Below, piece after piece: positions 44,703 through 56,743 of a stretch of 64,000 nt of DNA. Within the stretch, counting starts at the first letter, position 1, and every line of letters begins with the position of its first letter. The notes under the pieces were generated by a model that did not search any database, had not been told where the DNA came from, and was given only the letters and a program-made list of their open reading frames with translations. Origin of the DNA: Nocardia cyriacigeorgica GUH-2 (lineage in GTDB: Bacteria > Actinomycetota > Actinomycetes > Mycobacteriales > Mycobacteriaceae); the NCBI RefSeq assembly GCF_000284035.1, contig NC_016887.1, positions 1,178,001-1,242,000 of the forward strand, read 5' to 3'. The translations under genes and the position numbers were made by a program.

Positions 44703-45875
44703 ATGGATCTGGGGCAACGGCTGCGATCGGTTCGGAAGCGGCGCGGGTTCAATCAGCGCGAGCTAGCAGATATCTCGGGTGTCTCGTTGTCTTTGATCCG
44801 GAAACTCGAACAAGGAGACCGGTCGACCGCGCGGCTGGAGACAGTGCGCAAACTCGCTGTCGCATTGCGTGTTCGCACGTCCACATTGCAGGACGGACCG
44901 GCTGATGCCGAACATGCAGACCCTGATACAGCGGATCTGTGGGAGCCGGTCCGGCGTGCCCTGTCGGGGCCGAGCTGCGCGCCGAGTGATGAGGATGATC
45001 ATCCGACCAACGCCGGAGTGCAGGCGGGCTACGAGGCGTTGATGCCGATGATCGATGCACATCGTTATCGCGACATCGCCGCGCTGCTGCCGCCGTTGCT
45101 GCGCGACGCCGAGATGCTCGGTGATCACGAAGGCAGGGCGATCCGGGCCCGGTTGCTCAGTCTCACCGGCTGGATGCTCACTCAGAATCGGCAGTTCGAC
45201 ATCGCTGCTATGACGTTGGATCAAGCCATCGACACCGCTCCTGAGCGCGGGATCGCGGTCGGCGCGGTGAATGTCGCAGTATGGTCACATCTGCGGCAGG
45301 GCGATCTGACGGCCGCGCGCGATCTTGCCGTGCGCTGGGCCGACGACATCGAACCCCGATTCTCACGTGCGACGGCATCACAACTCGCGCTGTGGGGTCG
45401 GCTGTGGCTCTACGTCGCCAATGTCGAGGTGCGGGACAACTCGCCGGGCACGACCGATGACGCCTTGAGGCTTGCACGATCGGCGGCGGTGCGAATCGGT
45501 CGCGAGGTGCTGTACGACCCGAATCCGAACCGGCTGTTCGGTCCGATCACTGTCGCACAGATCACCGGCGAGTGTGCGGTGATCGCCGAGCAGCCGACCA
45601 CAACACTCGACATCGCGGAGCGGCTACCCGTCGCTGTCCTGTCACCGACGGCGGCGGGGAGATTGCGTCATCGGTTGGATGTGGCGAACGCGCACACACA
45701 GTTGCGGCAGTTCGGCGAAGCGGTGCAGACGCTGCGAGAAGTCCGCTCGGCTGCGCCGGAATGGCTCGTCCAGCAGCGTTACGCGCGGGACATACTCGGC
45801 CGGATAGTTCGGGAACGACGCACTCTCACTCCGGAAATGCGGGATCTCGCCGACTCGGTTCGACTCGACTACTGA
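44703..45875 (+). CDS. XRE-family regulator with TPR-like C-domain
   Basis: A 390-residue protein. The N-terminal Cro/CI helix-turn-helix is LGQRLRSVRKRRGFNQRELADISGVSLSLIRKLEQGDR. The remaining 310 residues are helical repeats (IAALLPPLLRDAEMLGDHEGRAIRARLL, ANAHTQLRQFGEAVQTLREV) like the TPR sensor of Streptomyces/Nocardia XRE proteins. TAGCCT (44691-44696) ends 6 nt before the ATG. It heads a small unit with the two tiny genes downstream and may be an autoregulator. Confidence 0.88.
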   Translation: MDLGQRLRSVRKRRGFNQRELADISGVSLSLIRKLEQGDRSTARLETVRKLAVALRVRTSTLQDGPADAEHADPDTADLWEPVRRALSGPSCAPSDEDDHPTNAGVQAGYEALMPMIDAHRYRDIAALLPPLLRDAEMLGDHEGRAIRARLLSLTGWMLTQNRQFDIAAMTLDQAIDTAPERGIAVGAVNVAVWSHLRQGDLTAARDLAVRWADDIEPRFSRATASQLALWGRLWLYVANVEVRDNSPGTTDDALRLARSAAVRIGREVLYDPNPNRLFGPITVAQITGECAVIAEQPTTTLDIAERLPVAVLSPTAAGRLRHRLDVANAHTQLRQFGEAVQTLREVRSAAPEWLVQQRYARDILGRIVRERRTLTPEMRDLADSVRLDY

Positions 45876-46035
45876 GAATGTGAATCTCGATCCCTACGTG
45901 ACACTTTCGTCGGACGCAGCCTCGATGTGCCACAGACCTGTACTGCTCTTGCGGTGAGACTCGGTTCGACCTAACCGCCAGGTGCCCGACAGCCCGGGCG
46001 GTGGGGTGAACCCAACCGCAGAGCAGGGGGTCGGA

Positions 46036-46338
46036 GTGAATGAACCGATAGCGCTCGGATGGATCGACCACGACGTGAGCGTCGCAATTGGGTGGGATCG
46101 AGCGCAGATGCGACGGCTCGCACGGCGTCTCGGGTACCAGCTCGTCTGGCCGGATGAGCGCTCGATGCTGCCGGTGGCCGACCAGGCTCGCGACGCGGGG
46201 GCCGACGCAGTGATCCTGCCTACCCCGGATCACCTGGGCCCGTTGGAGTTGAACCGCGTGATGAACGTCGCTGACGTGGAGACGGTCATCCCTCGGTTGT
46301 CCTTTGCCCGATGGAGCATTCGGCAGACGTCGCGGTGA
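46036..46338 (+). CDS. Small conserved-type protein next to XRE regulator
   Basis: A 100-residue protein. GWDRAQMRRLARRLGYQLVW and AGADAVILPTPDHLGPLELNRVM recall the N-terminal fold of serine resolvases, but the catalytic Ser/Arg set is absent, so recombinase activity is not expected. The GTG at 46036 has GGAG only 4 nt upstream and gives a compact protein; a longer frame from 45982 is possible. Its stop overlaps the next tiny gene (GTGA). Confidence 0.65.
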   Translation: MNEPIALGWIDHDVSVAIGWDRAQMRRLARRLGYQLVWPDERSMLPVADQARDAGADAVILPTPDHLGPLELNRVMNVADVETVIPRLSFARWSIRQTSR

Positions 46339-46424
46339 ACGGGTGGACGACGGCAGGATGGATCGTTGCGACCGGGATACCCATACTGGTGATCGCCTGG
46401 ACGATCTGGTGGCCAGGCGAGTAG
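46335..46424 (+). CDS. 29-residue single-pass membrane peptide
   Basis: A tiny frame starting GTG at 46335, overlapping the preceding stop in GTGA. The peptide VNGWTTAGWIVATGIP continues ILVIAWTIWWPGE, one hydrophobic helix with four Trp near its ends. The length, coupling and membrane-helix composition favour a real small protein. Role is unknown; it could be a membrane partner of the upstream 100-residue protein. Confidence 0.5.
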   Translation: MNGWTTAGWIVATGIPILVIAWTIWWPGE

Positions 46425-46438
46425 TTGCGCCCGGCGTC

Positions 46439-47230
46439 TCAGGTCGGGCAGGTGACGGCGATCGACCGCAGCGCCGCGTGGTCGGCGGCGGTGATCGGCA
46501 GGTCGTAGCGAATGGCCACGGTCAGATATTTGCCGGCGTAGAAGCAGTGGCCCGGGCGAGATGGTGGCAGCCATTCTCCCGGTGTGCTGTCGCCCTTGGC
46601 CTGGTTGGCGGCGCGGGTGGTGGCCTGCAGGTTGTAGTCGATGTCGTTGGCGAAGCCGACGCGGCGCTCGAGTGGCCATGCGGCGGCACCCATGTCCCAG
46701 GCGGCGGCCAGCGGGTAGACGTGGTCGATCGGTACGTCCTTGGCGTCGGATTTGCTGAACGTCACCCGGGTGCCGGTGTACGGATCGGCCAGCGTACCGG
46801 CGACCACCACGCAGTCGCGGGTGCCCGGCCGATAGGCGACGCCGGTGAGCTGGCGGGCCAGCACATTGTTGCGGGTATCGCAGCCGTCGTGCCCGCCCGT
46901 TCCCTCGTAATCGTCGGACCAGGCGGGCCCGAACACGCAGGACTCGCCGTCCCGGCAGCCGCGTTCGTAGCCGCCCGGATGCGGCCGCGTCTGGACCACC
47001 CGAACGGTCGCGAGCAATCGCTCGACCTCGGCGCGGGGCGGACTGCCCGGAGCGGGCGTCGTCGGCTGAGCGCAGCCACTGACCAGGCACAACGCGGCGA
47101 GCAGCACACCAACCACGGGCGTCGCGCCGCGCCGTGCACACGGGAATCGAGTGCGCCGCGTCCGGAGCAGGAGGGTGCCGACGCCATGATCCGCGCACAG
47201 CTCGCCCGCACCCGAAATTCGCTGACGCAC
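46439..47230 (-). CDS. HNH (GmrSD C-terminal/DUF1524-like) nuclease, lipoprotein
   Basis: A protein of about 263 residues from the chosen GTG. A hydrophobic segment ending LVSGC is a lipobox preceded by Arg residues, so it is exported. The mature part holds a DUF1524-type HNH core, IDHVYPLAAAWDMGA followed by FANDIDYNLQAT and NQAKGD, with Cys pairs (RGCRDGESC, HDGCDT) that may form disulfides. Extracellular nucleases of this kind occur widely in Actinobacteria. The start is uncertain: 47365, 47230 and 47116 are all possible. It faces the small accessory genes tail to tail. Confidence 0.78.
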   Translation of the reverse strand: MRQRISGAGELCADHGVGTLLLRTRRTRFPCARRGATPVVGVLLAALCLVSGCAQPTTPAPGSPPRAEVERLLATVRVVQTRPHPGGYERGCRDGESCVFGPAWSDDYEGTGGHDGCDTRNNVLARQLTGVAYRPGTRDCVVVAGTLADPYTGTRVTFSKSDAKDVPIDHVYPLAAAWDMGAAAWPLERRVGFANDIDYNLQATTRAANQAKGDSTPGEWLPPSRPGHCFYAGKYLTVAIRYDLPITAADHAALRSIAVTCPT

Positions 47231-47425
47231 CCCGCCGGCGCGGCGCCGGCGCGCCGCCCATCTCCATAGCGCCGACCACGCCGCTACCGCAGCACCGACG
47301 GCTCGGGCCGAATACGGCCCGGGCACCGGTGCTGTCGAGACCTGCTGTCGCTTCCCCACCCGCATGGAGAAGTTGTACCGGTACCCACCGACAGACAGCG
47401 GCATCCGGTGCGGGCAGGGCGGGAC

Positions 47426-47788
47426 TTACAGCCAGGCGCGGGCCAGCAGCTCGTCGGCGGTGTCCTGGACGCCGTGCGGCGGGAAACGGGTCGCGGCCAA
47501 GGTGCTGCTGTGGGTGCCGTCGTGGCCGATCACCCAGGAGCCGCCGCGGTCTTCGCATTCGGCGATCTTGGCGAAGGTGGTGAGCAGGAAGGTGATCGCG
47601 TCGTGCGGGTCGGCGGTGTGCGCCAGCCGCTGCGATTCACCCGGACGGGACAGATCCAGCCAGACGCCGGATTCGCCGTCCAGCCGCATCCCGACGATGC
47701 AGTGGGTGTTGACGAAGGTGAATTTGCGCCGTTCCCAGGGTGTGGTCGGCGTGTAGCTCTGCTCGAGAACCTGGAGCAGAATCGTCAT
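47426..47788 (-). CDS. Hypothetical protein
   Basis: A 120-residue protein. It runs WERRKFTFVNTHCIVGMRLDGESGVWLDLS, then DAITFLLTTFAKIAECEDRGGSW, an alpha/beta pattern without signal or membrane segment. I recognise no family. GGAGGG precedes the ATG. It is divergent from the Snf2 helicase gene across 242 bp that hold no other gene I can support. Confidence 0.72.
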   Translation of the reverse strand: MTILLQVLEQSYTPTTPWERRKFTFVNTHCIVGMRLDGESGVWLDLSRPGESQRLAHTADPHDAITFLLTTFAKIAECEDRGGSWVIGHDGTHSSTLAATRFPPHGVQDTADELLARAWL

Positions 47789-48030
47789 GCTGCTGCCCTC
47801 CGCTGTGTATGCCGCCGTTGTGTGTGAGTGACCGCGCTGTCATGCTGCGGGCGTCTGGTGGACGCCGCTGCCTGGTTGTCGAAAGACTCCGCTACCGCGC
47901 CTGCCGAGCGTCTGAAACTCCGCGGTGACCAGCGGATACGCCAAGTATCGTCCGCGTGGGCCGATAAATCCAGAGCCGGCCGGCGCGACCGCGGCGCCGC
48001 GGTGTCGGTGCCGGGTGCTTTGATGAGGCC

Positions 48031-50844
48031 ATGCTGCACGGTCTGTGGTCGCCGGGATCCGGGCTGCTGCTGTGGCGCCCGCCCGGCCACGGCGCGGGCC
48101 CCGATGCCGGCGCCGCGAAGGCCGTGCCCGGCTTGCTGGGCGATGTCGTGCGCACCGCGAAATTCCGGCATCGCGCGCAGGTGCTGCTCGCCGGCGACGG
48201 CGGATTCCGCACCGAACGGGTGCCCGCGCACGCCCTGGCGCCCGATGCCGCCGCGGCGGCCCTGCGGCAACGCCTGCCCGCTACGGCCGTGGCGGGTGAT
48301 CTGCGGTTTCTCGCTCATGTCGCCCTGGGCATCGAGCGCTGGGTGCGGGCCGGGCGGGTGGTGCCGGAGCTGCGTCGCGACGATGGGCAATGGTGGGCGC
48401 GCTGGCGGCTGGTCGGCGGAGCGGGGCAGCGGGCCTGGCTGGCCGAACTCGCGTCCGCGATGCCCGCGGCACTCCGCGTGGCCGGTGAGCCGGCCGCCGT
48501 GCTCGACGACATGGTCACCGAACTCACCGATCCCCTTGTCCGCGAACTGATTCCGCCGCACGACTGCCCGCATCCGCTGGCGCACGGGCTCACCGCCGAC
48601 GTCCCGGTGGAGGCGGGCAGTCATCAGGCCGCGCAGATGCTGGACCGCTGGCGCCAGAGCCTCGCCGCCGACGAACCCGAACTGGTGCTGCGGCTGCTCG
48701 AACCCGACGCCGATGACACCGACGAGGTGGCACTGTGGCGGCTCGAGGTCTGCCTGCGCGTCGACGGTCAGGCGCCCACTCCTGTTCCGCTGCACGGTGA
48801 TCCGCAGTTGGTGCGGGCCGCGGTGGAACGGCTGGGCGAAGCGCAGCGCGCCTATCCGCGGTTGCGCGATCTGCCCGGCGATCCGCGCACCATGGACCTG
48901 CTGCTGCCCACCGAAGTGGTGGTCGATCTGGTCGCGCACGGTGTGCACGCGTTGCAGGAGGCCGGCATCCGGCTGCTGTTGCCGCGAGCCTGGACGGTCA
49001 GCACCCCGACCATGCGGCTGCAGGTGAACAGCGCGGTGCCCGCGGCCGAGAGCACCGTCGGGCTGCCCGGGCTGGTGTCCTACCGCTGGGAACTCGCCCT
49101 CGGCGACACCGTGCTCAGCCGCGACGAGATGCAGCGGCTGATCCACGCGAAATCGGATCTGGTGCAGTTGCGCGGGGAGTGGGTGCAGGCCGACCACAAG
49201 GTGCTGTCGGCCGCCGCGAAGTACGTCGCGCTGCATACCGAGGACGCCGAGGTCACCCTGGCCGACATGATCGGCGAGATCGCCGCGACCCGCGTCGACC
49301 AGGTGCCGGTCACCGAGGTCAGCGCCACCGGCTGGGCCGCCGAACTGTTCGACCCGTCGGCCGCAGGCGAACCGGTGCCCGCGCCGATCGGGTTGAAGGC
49401 GCAGCTGCGGCCGTATCAGGAGCGCGGCCTGTCCTGGCTGGCGGCGATGAGCCGGATGGGTCTCGGCGCGATCCTCGCCGACGATATGGGTCTCGGCAAG
49501 ACGATCCAGGTCTTGGCGCTGCTGCTGCACGAACGCGCCGGCGAGCGGCCGGTCGGCCCGACGCTGCTGGTGTGCCCGATGTCGGTGGTCGGCAACTGGC
49601 AGCGCGAAGCCGAGCGATTCGCCCCCGACCTGCGCGTGCTCGTCCATCACGGCGCCGGGCGCGCCAAGGGCGAGCAGCTGTGGTCCGCCATCGCCGACGC
49701 CGATCTGGTGCTCACCACCTATGCCCTGATGGCCCGCGATATCGCGGATCTGGCCGCCCGCGACTGGGAACGGGTGGTGCTCGATGAGGCTCAGCACATC
49801 AAGAACTCGGGCACCAGGCAGGCACGGGCCGCCCGCGCGCTGCCGGCCAGGCACCGGCTGGCGCTGACCGGAACACCGGTGGAGAACCGGCTCGAGGAGC
49901 TGCGCTCGATCCTGGATTTCACCATGCCGAAACTGCTCGGCAGCGCGCAGACCTTCCGAGCCCGATTCGCCGTGCCGATCGAACGCGAACGCGACGAGAA
50001 CGCCATCACCCGGCTGCGCACCATCACCGCGCCGTTCGTGCTGCGCCGGGTGAAGACCGATCCGAGCGTGATCTCCGATCTGCCCGACAAACTGGAGATG
50101 ACGGTGCGCGCCAACCTGACTATCGAGCAGGCCGCGCTCTACCAGGCCGTCGTCGACGACATGCTGAACAAACTCCGCGACGCCAAGGGCATGGCCCGCA
50201 AGGGGGCGGTGCTCGGCGCGCTGACCAGGCTCAAACAGGTCTGCAACCATCCCGCGCACTACCTCGGTGACGGCTCGCCGGTGCTGCGCCGGGGCGGGCA
50301 CCGTTCCGGCAAGCTGGCCTTGGTGGAGGACGTGCTGGACGCGGTGCTCGCCGACGGTGAGAAGGCGCTGCTGTTCACCCAGTTCCGGGAGTTCGGCGAC
50401 CTGATCGCGCCGTATCTGGCCGAACGATTCGGCACCAGGATTCCGTTCCTGCACGGTGGGGTCGCCAAAGAGCGCCGCGACACCATGGTGGCCGAATTCC
50501 AGGCCCCCGACGGTCCGCCGCTGATGATGTTGTCGCTCAAGGCCGGTGGCACCGGCCTCAACCTGACCGCCGCCAATCATGTCGTGCACCTGGACCGTTG
50601 GTGGAACCCGGCGGTGGAGAACCAGGCCACCGACCGCGCCTACCGGATCGGCCAGCAGCGTGCGGTCCAGGTGCGCAAGCTGGTATGCGTCGACACCATC
50701 GAAGAACGCATCGACGAAATGATCAGCGGCAAACGGCAACTGGCCGATCTCGCGGTCGGTTCCGGGGAGAACTGGATCACCGAGTTGAGCACCGACGAGC
50801 TGCGCGAGCTGTTCACCCTCGGCGCGGAGGCGGTGGGCGAATGA
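48031..50844 (+). CDS. Snf2/Rad54-family helicase-like ATPase
   Basis: A 937-residue SF2 protein. A bacterial N-terminal region of about 450 residues precedes the motor. Motif I is DDMGLGKTIQ (about 486), motif II DEAQ (about 585; DEAH in most relatives), motif III LTGTPVENRLEEL, and the C-lobe ends with TGLNLTAANHVVHLD and TDRAYRIGQQRAVQV. Such proteins move along duplex DNA; bacterial members act with RNA polymerase or in repair. The 3' end overlaps the SWIM gene by 4 nt. Confidence 0.95.
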   Translation: MLHGLWSPGSGLLLWRPPGHGAGPDAGAAKAVPGLLGDVVRTAKFRHRAQVLLAGDGGFRTERVPAHALAPDAAAAALRQRLPATAVAGDLRFLAHVALGIERWVRAGRVVPELRRDDGQWWARWRLVGGAGQRAWLAELASAMPAALRVAGEPAAVLDDMVTELTDPLVRELIPPHDCPHPLAHGLTADVPVEAGSHQAAQMLDRWRQSLAADEPELVLRLLEPDADDTDEVALWRLEVCLRVDGQAPTPVPLHGDPQLVRAAVERLGEAQRAYPRLRDLPGDPRTMDLLLPTEVVVDLVAHGVHALQEAGIRLLLPRAWTVSTPTMRLQVNSAVPAAESTVGLPGLVSYRWELALGDTVLSRDEMQRLIHAKSDLVQLRGEWVQADHKVLSAAAKYVALHTEDAEVTLADMIGEIAATRVDQVPVTEVSATGWAAELFDPSAAGEPVPAPIGLKAQLRPYQERGLSWLAAMSRMGLGAILADDMGLGKTIQVLALLLHERAGERPVGPTLLVCPMSVVGNWQREAERFAPDLRVLVHHGAGRAKGEQLWSAIADADLVLTTYALMARDIADLAARDWERVVLDEAQHIKNSGTRQARAARALPARHRLALTGTPVENRLEELRSILDFTMPKLLGSAQTFRARFAVPIERERDENAITRLRTITAPFVLRRVKTDPSVISDLPDKLEMTVRANLTIEQAALYQAVVDDMLNKLRDAKGMARKGAVLGALTRLKQVCNHPAHYLGDGSPVLRRGGHRSGKLALVEDVLDAVLADGEKALLFTQFREFGDLIAPYLAERFGTRIPFLHGGVAKERRDTMVAEFQAPDGPPLMMLSLKAGGTGLNLTAANHVVHLDRWWNPAVENQATDRAYRIGQQRAVQVRKLVCVDTIEERIDEMISGKRQLADLAVGSGENWITELSTDELRELFTLGAEAVGE

Positions 50845-51611
50845 GCCCGCGCGTCGATTATCGCGAGTTCGGGCCGCGCCGGCCGGTGTCCGGGGGTGTC
50901 GAAGCCCGCAGCAGGCGTGGAGCTTTCGCGCGCACCGCGTGGGGCAGGGCGTTCATCGAGGCGGTCGAGCGGATGGCCGAACCGGGGCGGCTCGCACGCG
51001 GGCGCAGCTATGCGCGCTCCGGCCAGGTGGTGAGCTATCGGATCGAGCGCGGCGCAGTCGTCGGCGAGGTGCAGGGCAGTCAGCCGCGCCCGTTCACTGC
51101 CACCTGTACGGTTCGGCCACTGCGCGCCGAGGAGGTCGAACTGCTGGTCGAGCAGATCCGCTCGGCGCCGGGCATGCTTGCCCAGATCGCCTCCGGCGCG
51201 CTGCCGGCAGCGCTGTCACCGCATCTGCTCCCGGAGACCGCGGCGGACCTGGATTTCGGCTGCACCTGCCCCGATCCGGGCTGGCCGTGCAAACATGTCG
51301 CGGCGCTGTGCTACCTGCTCGCCGAACGGCTCGATGAGTATCCACGCGATCTGCTCACGCTGCGCGGACTGTCGCTGGACACCCTCGTCGGCGGGGTCGA
51401 ACGCGGCGGCGGGCCCGGCGGTGACACCGATCCCTACGGCGAAGAGCTTGAGCTGCCCGCCCTGCCGACACCTCAATTCCAGTCCGCACCAGACGATCTG
51501 GATCCGACCCTGCTGCGCCGTGCGCTGCGCATGCTGGCCGAAGACGAGACCATCGCGGCCAGCGGTCTGCGCACGCTGACCGCGTGGTACGACGAGCTGC
51601 GCCGGGCCTGA
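50841..51611 (+). CDS. SWIM zinc-finger protein
   Basis: A 256-residue protein. The SWIM motif CTCPDPGWPCKH (CxCxnCxH) is at about residues 140-151, followed by VAALCYLLAERLDEYP. SWIM domains bind DNA or protein. The ATGA overlap with the Snf2 gene implies coupled translation and probably a complex; the same pair is common in Actinobacteria. An N-terminal basic stretch (RSRRGAFARTAWGRAF) could contact DNA. Confidence 0.92.
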   Translation: MSPRVDYREFGPRRPVSGGVEARSRRGAFARTAWGRAFIEAVERMAEPGRLARGRSYARSGQVVSYRIERGAVVGEVQGSQPRPFTATCTVRPLRAEEVELLVEQIRSAPGMLAQIASGALPAALSPHLLPETAADLDFGCTCPDPGWPCKHVAALCYLLAERLDEYPRDLLTLRGLSLDTLVGGVERGGGPGGDTDPYGEELELPALPTPQFQSAPDDLDPTLLRRALRMLAEDETIAASGLRTLTAWYDELRRA

Positions 51612-51612
51612 C

Positions 51613-52689
51613 TCAGGATTCGTCGATGCGGTAGACGCGCTGGGCATTCGCACGGAACACCTGGTCCAGGCAGTCCGTGTCGCCGACGTGATCGGTGAGC
51701 ACCGCCGCCACCGCCTGCGCGCTGCCGGCAATGGTGGTGATCGGCTTGTCCACCGGGAAATTGGAGCCCCACACCAGCCGTTCGACCCCGAAACAGTCCA
51801 CCGCGTGCCGCAGCATCGGGCCGATCCGCTCGATCAGCTCGGGGACCGGCGTCGCGCTGCCGCGCGGCGGCACCGGATGCCCGAGAATCGGCATCATCAG
51901 ACCGCTGACCTTGGCCACCACATTCGGCTGGGCCGCCACGGCCGCGATGTCGTCACGCCAGCGCACGAACAGCTCGCGCCGGTGACCGGGGTTGTAACCG
52001 GTGTGCTTGCCGACCGCGCCGAAGATCCCCGCCGGGGTGCCGAGATGATTCAGCACGATGGTGACCTCAGGATATCGGGCCGCCAGCGCGGCGACATCGG
52101 GCAGCTGATGCGAATACACCCATGCTTCGAACGACAACTCCCGCCGCGCGAGTTCGGCGAACCCTTCGAGGAAGGCGTTCGCGGTGAGATCGCCCGGGGT
52201 GTTGGTGAACGAACGCACGTCCGGGTCTGGATGATGGGCGACCATGGTGCGGATGCCACGCAGCAGCGATGAGGCCGAGGCATGCGCATCCATCAGTTCG
52301 GCGAAGCCCGGCGCGGCCGGATCGGCACTGGCGATGATCGCGCCCAGGCGCGGGGTGTCGATGCCGAACGGCAGGCTCGCCACCCAGCGGGTCTCATCCG
52401 CCTTGGCCAGCGGGCCGGCGCCGGTCCATTCGACCTCGATATGGGCGATGGTGCGGACCTTCAGCCCGGCGGTGTCGTTGCGGTAGTTCGCGGGCAGATA
52501 CGGATGCATATACGGCGTCGGATCGCCGACGAACTCGCGGTCGCGGCGCGGCGCCACCTTCATCGCGACCCCGATCGGCACCGGCAGATACCGGAACAGC
52601 CGGGCCAGGCCGCTGAAATCCCGCGGCGTCGACAGCGGATCCCACTGGTGGATATGCGCGTCGATGATGGGAATGTCGGTGAGATCCAT
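51613..52689 (-). CDS. Amidohydrolase-2 family metal-dependent hydrolase
   Basis: A 358-residue TIM-barrel protein. It starts IIDAHIHQWDPL, where HIH is the first metal site. VTIVLNHLGTP supplies a second His and LVWGSNFPVDKP the last conserved Asp/Asn segment. Members include decarboxylases and lactonases; substrate is unknown. No Shine-Dalgarno or leaderless signal is obvious at the ATG. It is convergent with the SWIM gene, 1 nt between stops. Confidence 0.88.
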   Translation of the reverse strand: MDLTDIPIIDAHIHQWDPLSTPRDFSGLARLFRYLPVPIGVAMKVAPRRDREFVGDPTPYMHPYLPANYRNDTAGLKVRTIAHIEVEWTGAGPLAKADETRWVASLPFGIDTPRLGAIIASADPAAPGFAELMDAHASASSLLRGIRTMVAHHPDPDVRSFTNTPGDLTANAFLEGFAELARRELSFEAWVYSHQLPDVAALAARYPEVTIVLNHLGTPAGIFGAVGKHTGYNPGHRRELFVRWRDDIAAVAAQPNVVAKVSGLMMPILGHPVPPRGSATPVPELIERIGPMLRHAVDCFGVERLVWGSNFPVDKPITTIAGSAQAVAAVLTDHVGDTDCLDQVFRANAQRVYRIDES

Positions 52690-52798
52690 GATGTCCGTCC
52701 CGTCCGCCGTTCACCCGGTCCGGGCGATTGTCACACGCGAGCCGCGCCCGCATCCGGAGTACCGCCGAAACCGCGGGCGGGTCGGAGATACTGGCCGC

Positions 52799-53953
52799 GT
52801 GGTCGACGACAACAGTGGGGCATCGGGGGCGTTTCCCGATGCCGGCGCGGCCCCCGGTCCCGGCGCGGCGGGTCCCGGCGCGAGCTACGACCCTGGCGCG
52901 GGCACCGGGCCCGGCAGTAGCGCATCCGGGCCGGCTGATCTCGGCGCAGCGACCTTGCGCGGTCGGGGTACACGGCGTCAGGCCGCGGCCCTGCGCGATC
53001 TGGTCGATACTGGTGTGCTGACCGAGGACCAGCGGGACGCGGTCCTCGCGGCGCTGGCCGAACCGGACGCGCGCCCGTCGCGAGCGAAGGTGCTCGCCGA
53101 AATCGCGGCCTACACCGGCGCCGGTTTGCTGCTCGCGGGGATCTCGCTGGTACTGGCCGCCTCCTGGGAAGACCTGGCGCGAACCGGCCGCGTCGTCGTT
53201 CTGGCGCTGATCACCGTGGTGGTGGCGATGATCGGGGTGGCTGTCGCAGGTGGTCCGGCGGGCCTGTTCCCGTCGACCCGTGGCCGGGGCCGGACAGGCG
53301 ACCGCATCCGGATACCCGCGTCCCGCACCCGGCTCGCCGCGGTGCTGTTCGCGCTCACCGCCGCCCTGGTCGCCGGCACCGTCGGCACCGCGATCGAGGA
53401 CGGCAACACCGATTCGGCGTGGGTCTATGCCTGCATCACGGGCCTGATCGCGGCGGTGATCGGCTATCTGGCGCTGCCGTCGCTGCTCGGGATCCTCGTC
53501 TGCGCGGTGCTCAGCGCCGCCGTCGTCTCCGGTGTGATCACCGATTTCGCCGGTCTGCGCGAGGGCTGGCCCGGGTTCGGCATCCTGCTGCTCGGCCTCG
53601 GCTGGGCCCTGCTCACCCGATTCGGTGCCTTCGAGGAACGCTGGGCCGGCTATCTGGTCGCGGTACTGTTCGCCATCTACGGCGCCCAGTCCAGCGGCGA
53701 CTACGAGTCCATGGTGCTGGCCTACTGGCTCACCGCCCTGGTCGCCCTGCTCTGCTTCACCGGCTACCTGACCGACCGCTCCTGGGTCCTCGTCCTCGGC
53801 GGCGCCGTCGCCCTCGCCCTCGCCGCGGCCGAGGCGGTCTGGGACTGGACCGACGGCTCCGTCGGCGCCGCGGGCGCAGTGCTGATCCTCGGCGCGCTGG
53901 TGCTCGGCGCCGGCGGCTATTTGCTCACCCGCGCCGGGCACTCATCCGGATAG
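52799..53953 (+). CDS. DUF2157 membrane protein
   Basis: A 384-residue protein. A Gly/Ala/Pro-rich soluble N-terminus and a helical stretch (LRDLVDTGVLTEDQRDAVLAAL) precede about nine membrane helices, beginning LAEIAAYTGAGLLLAGISLVL, in the DUF2157 pattern. Function is unknown. The GTG at 52799 is chosen because the frame before it lacks family likeness and a GATACT lies 6 nt upstream. A truncated second copy of its C-terminus lies at 44.5-44.7 kb. Confidence 0.82.
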   Translation: MVDDNSGASGAFPDAGAAPGPGAAGPGASYDPGAGTGPGSSASGPADLGAATLRGRGTRRQAAALRDLVDTGVLTEDQRDAVLAALAEPDARPSRAKVLAEIAAYTGAGLLLAGISLVLAASWEDLARTGRVVVLALITVVVAMIGVAVAGGPAGLFPSTRGRGRTGDRIRIPASRTRLAAVLFALTAALVAGTVGTAIEDGNTDSAWVYACITGLIAAVIGYLALPSLLGILVCAVLSAAVVSGVITDFAGLREGWPGFGILLLGLGWALLTRFGAFEERWAGYLVAVLFAIYGAQSSGDYESMVLAYWLTALVALLCFTGYLTDRSWVLVLGGAVALALAAAEAVWDWTDGSVGAAGAVLILGALVLGAGGYLLTRAGHSSG

Positions 53954-53966
53954 AGCCACGCAGCGG

Positions 53967-55112
<1,146 letters not shown>

Positions 55113-55236
55113 CTCTGGTGCAACGAAGTGGGTGGGTGTACCATTTTGCTTGGACGTCCAACTATTGGACGACCGTAAACCTGCGCATGCGCCGCATGCT
55201 GCCGCTGTTCAACACCACCCTGAGGACAGGATTCGC

Positions 55237-56739
<1,503 letters not shown>

Positions 56740-56743
56740 GGCG

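Noticed and set aside
46036..46338. Serine recombinase
   Set aside because: Resemblance is limited to a short fold-like segment; the catalytic Ser and Arg residues are absent.
47785..50739. 984-residue minus-strand frame
   Set aside because: Antisense to the Snf2 helicase; high GC leaves such frames open by chance.
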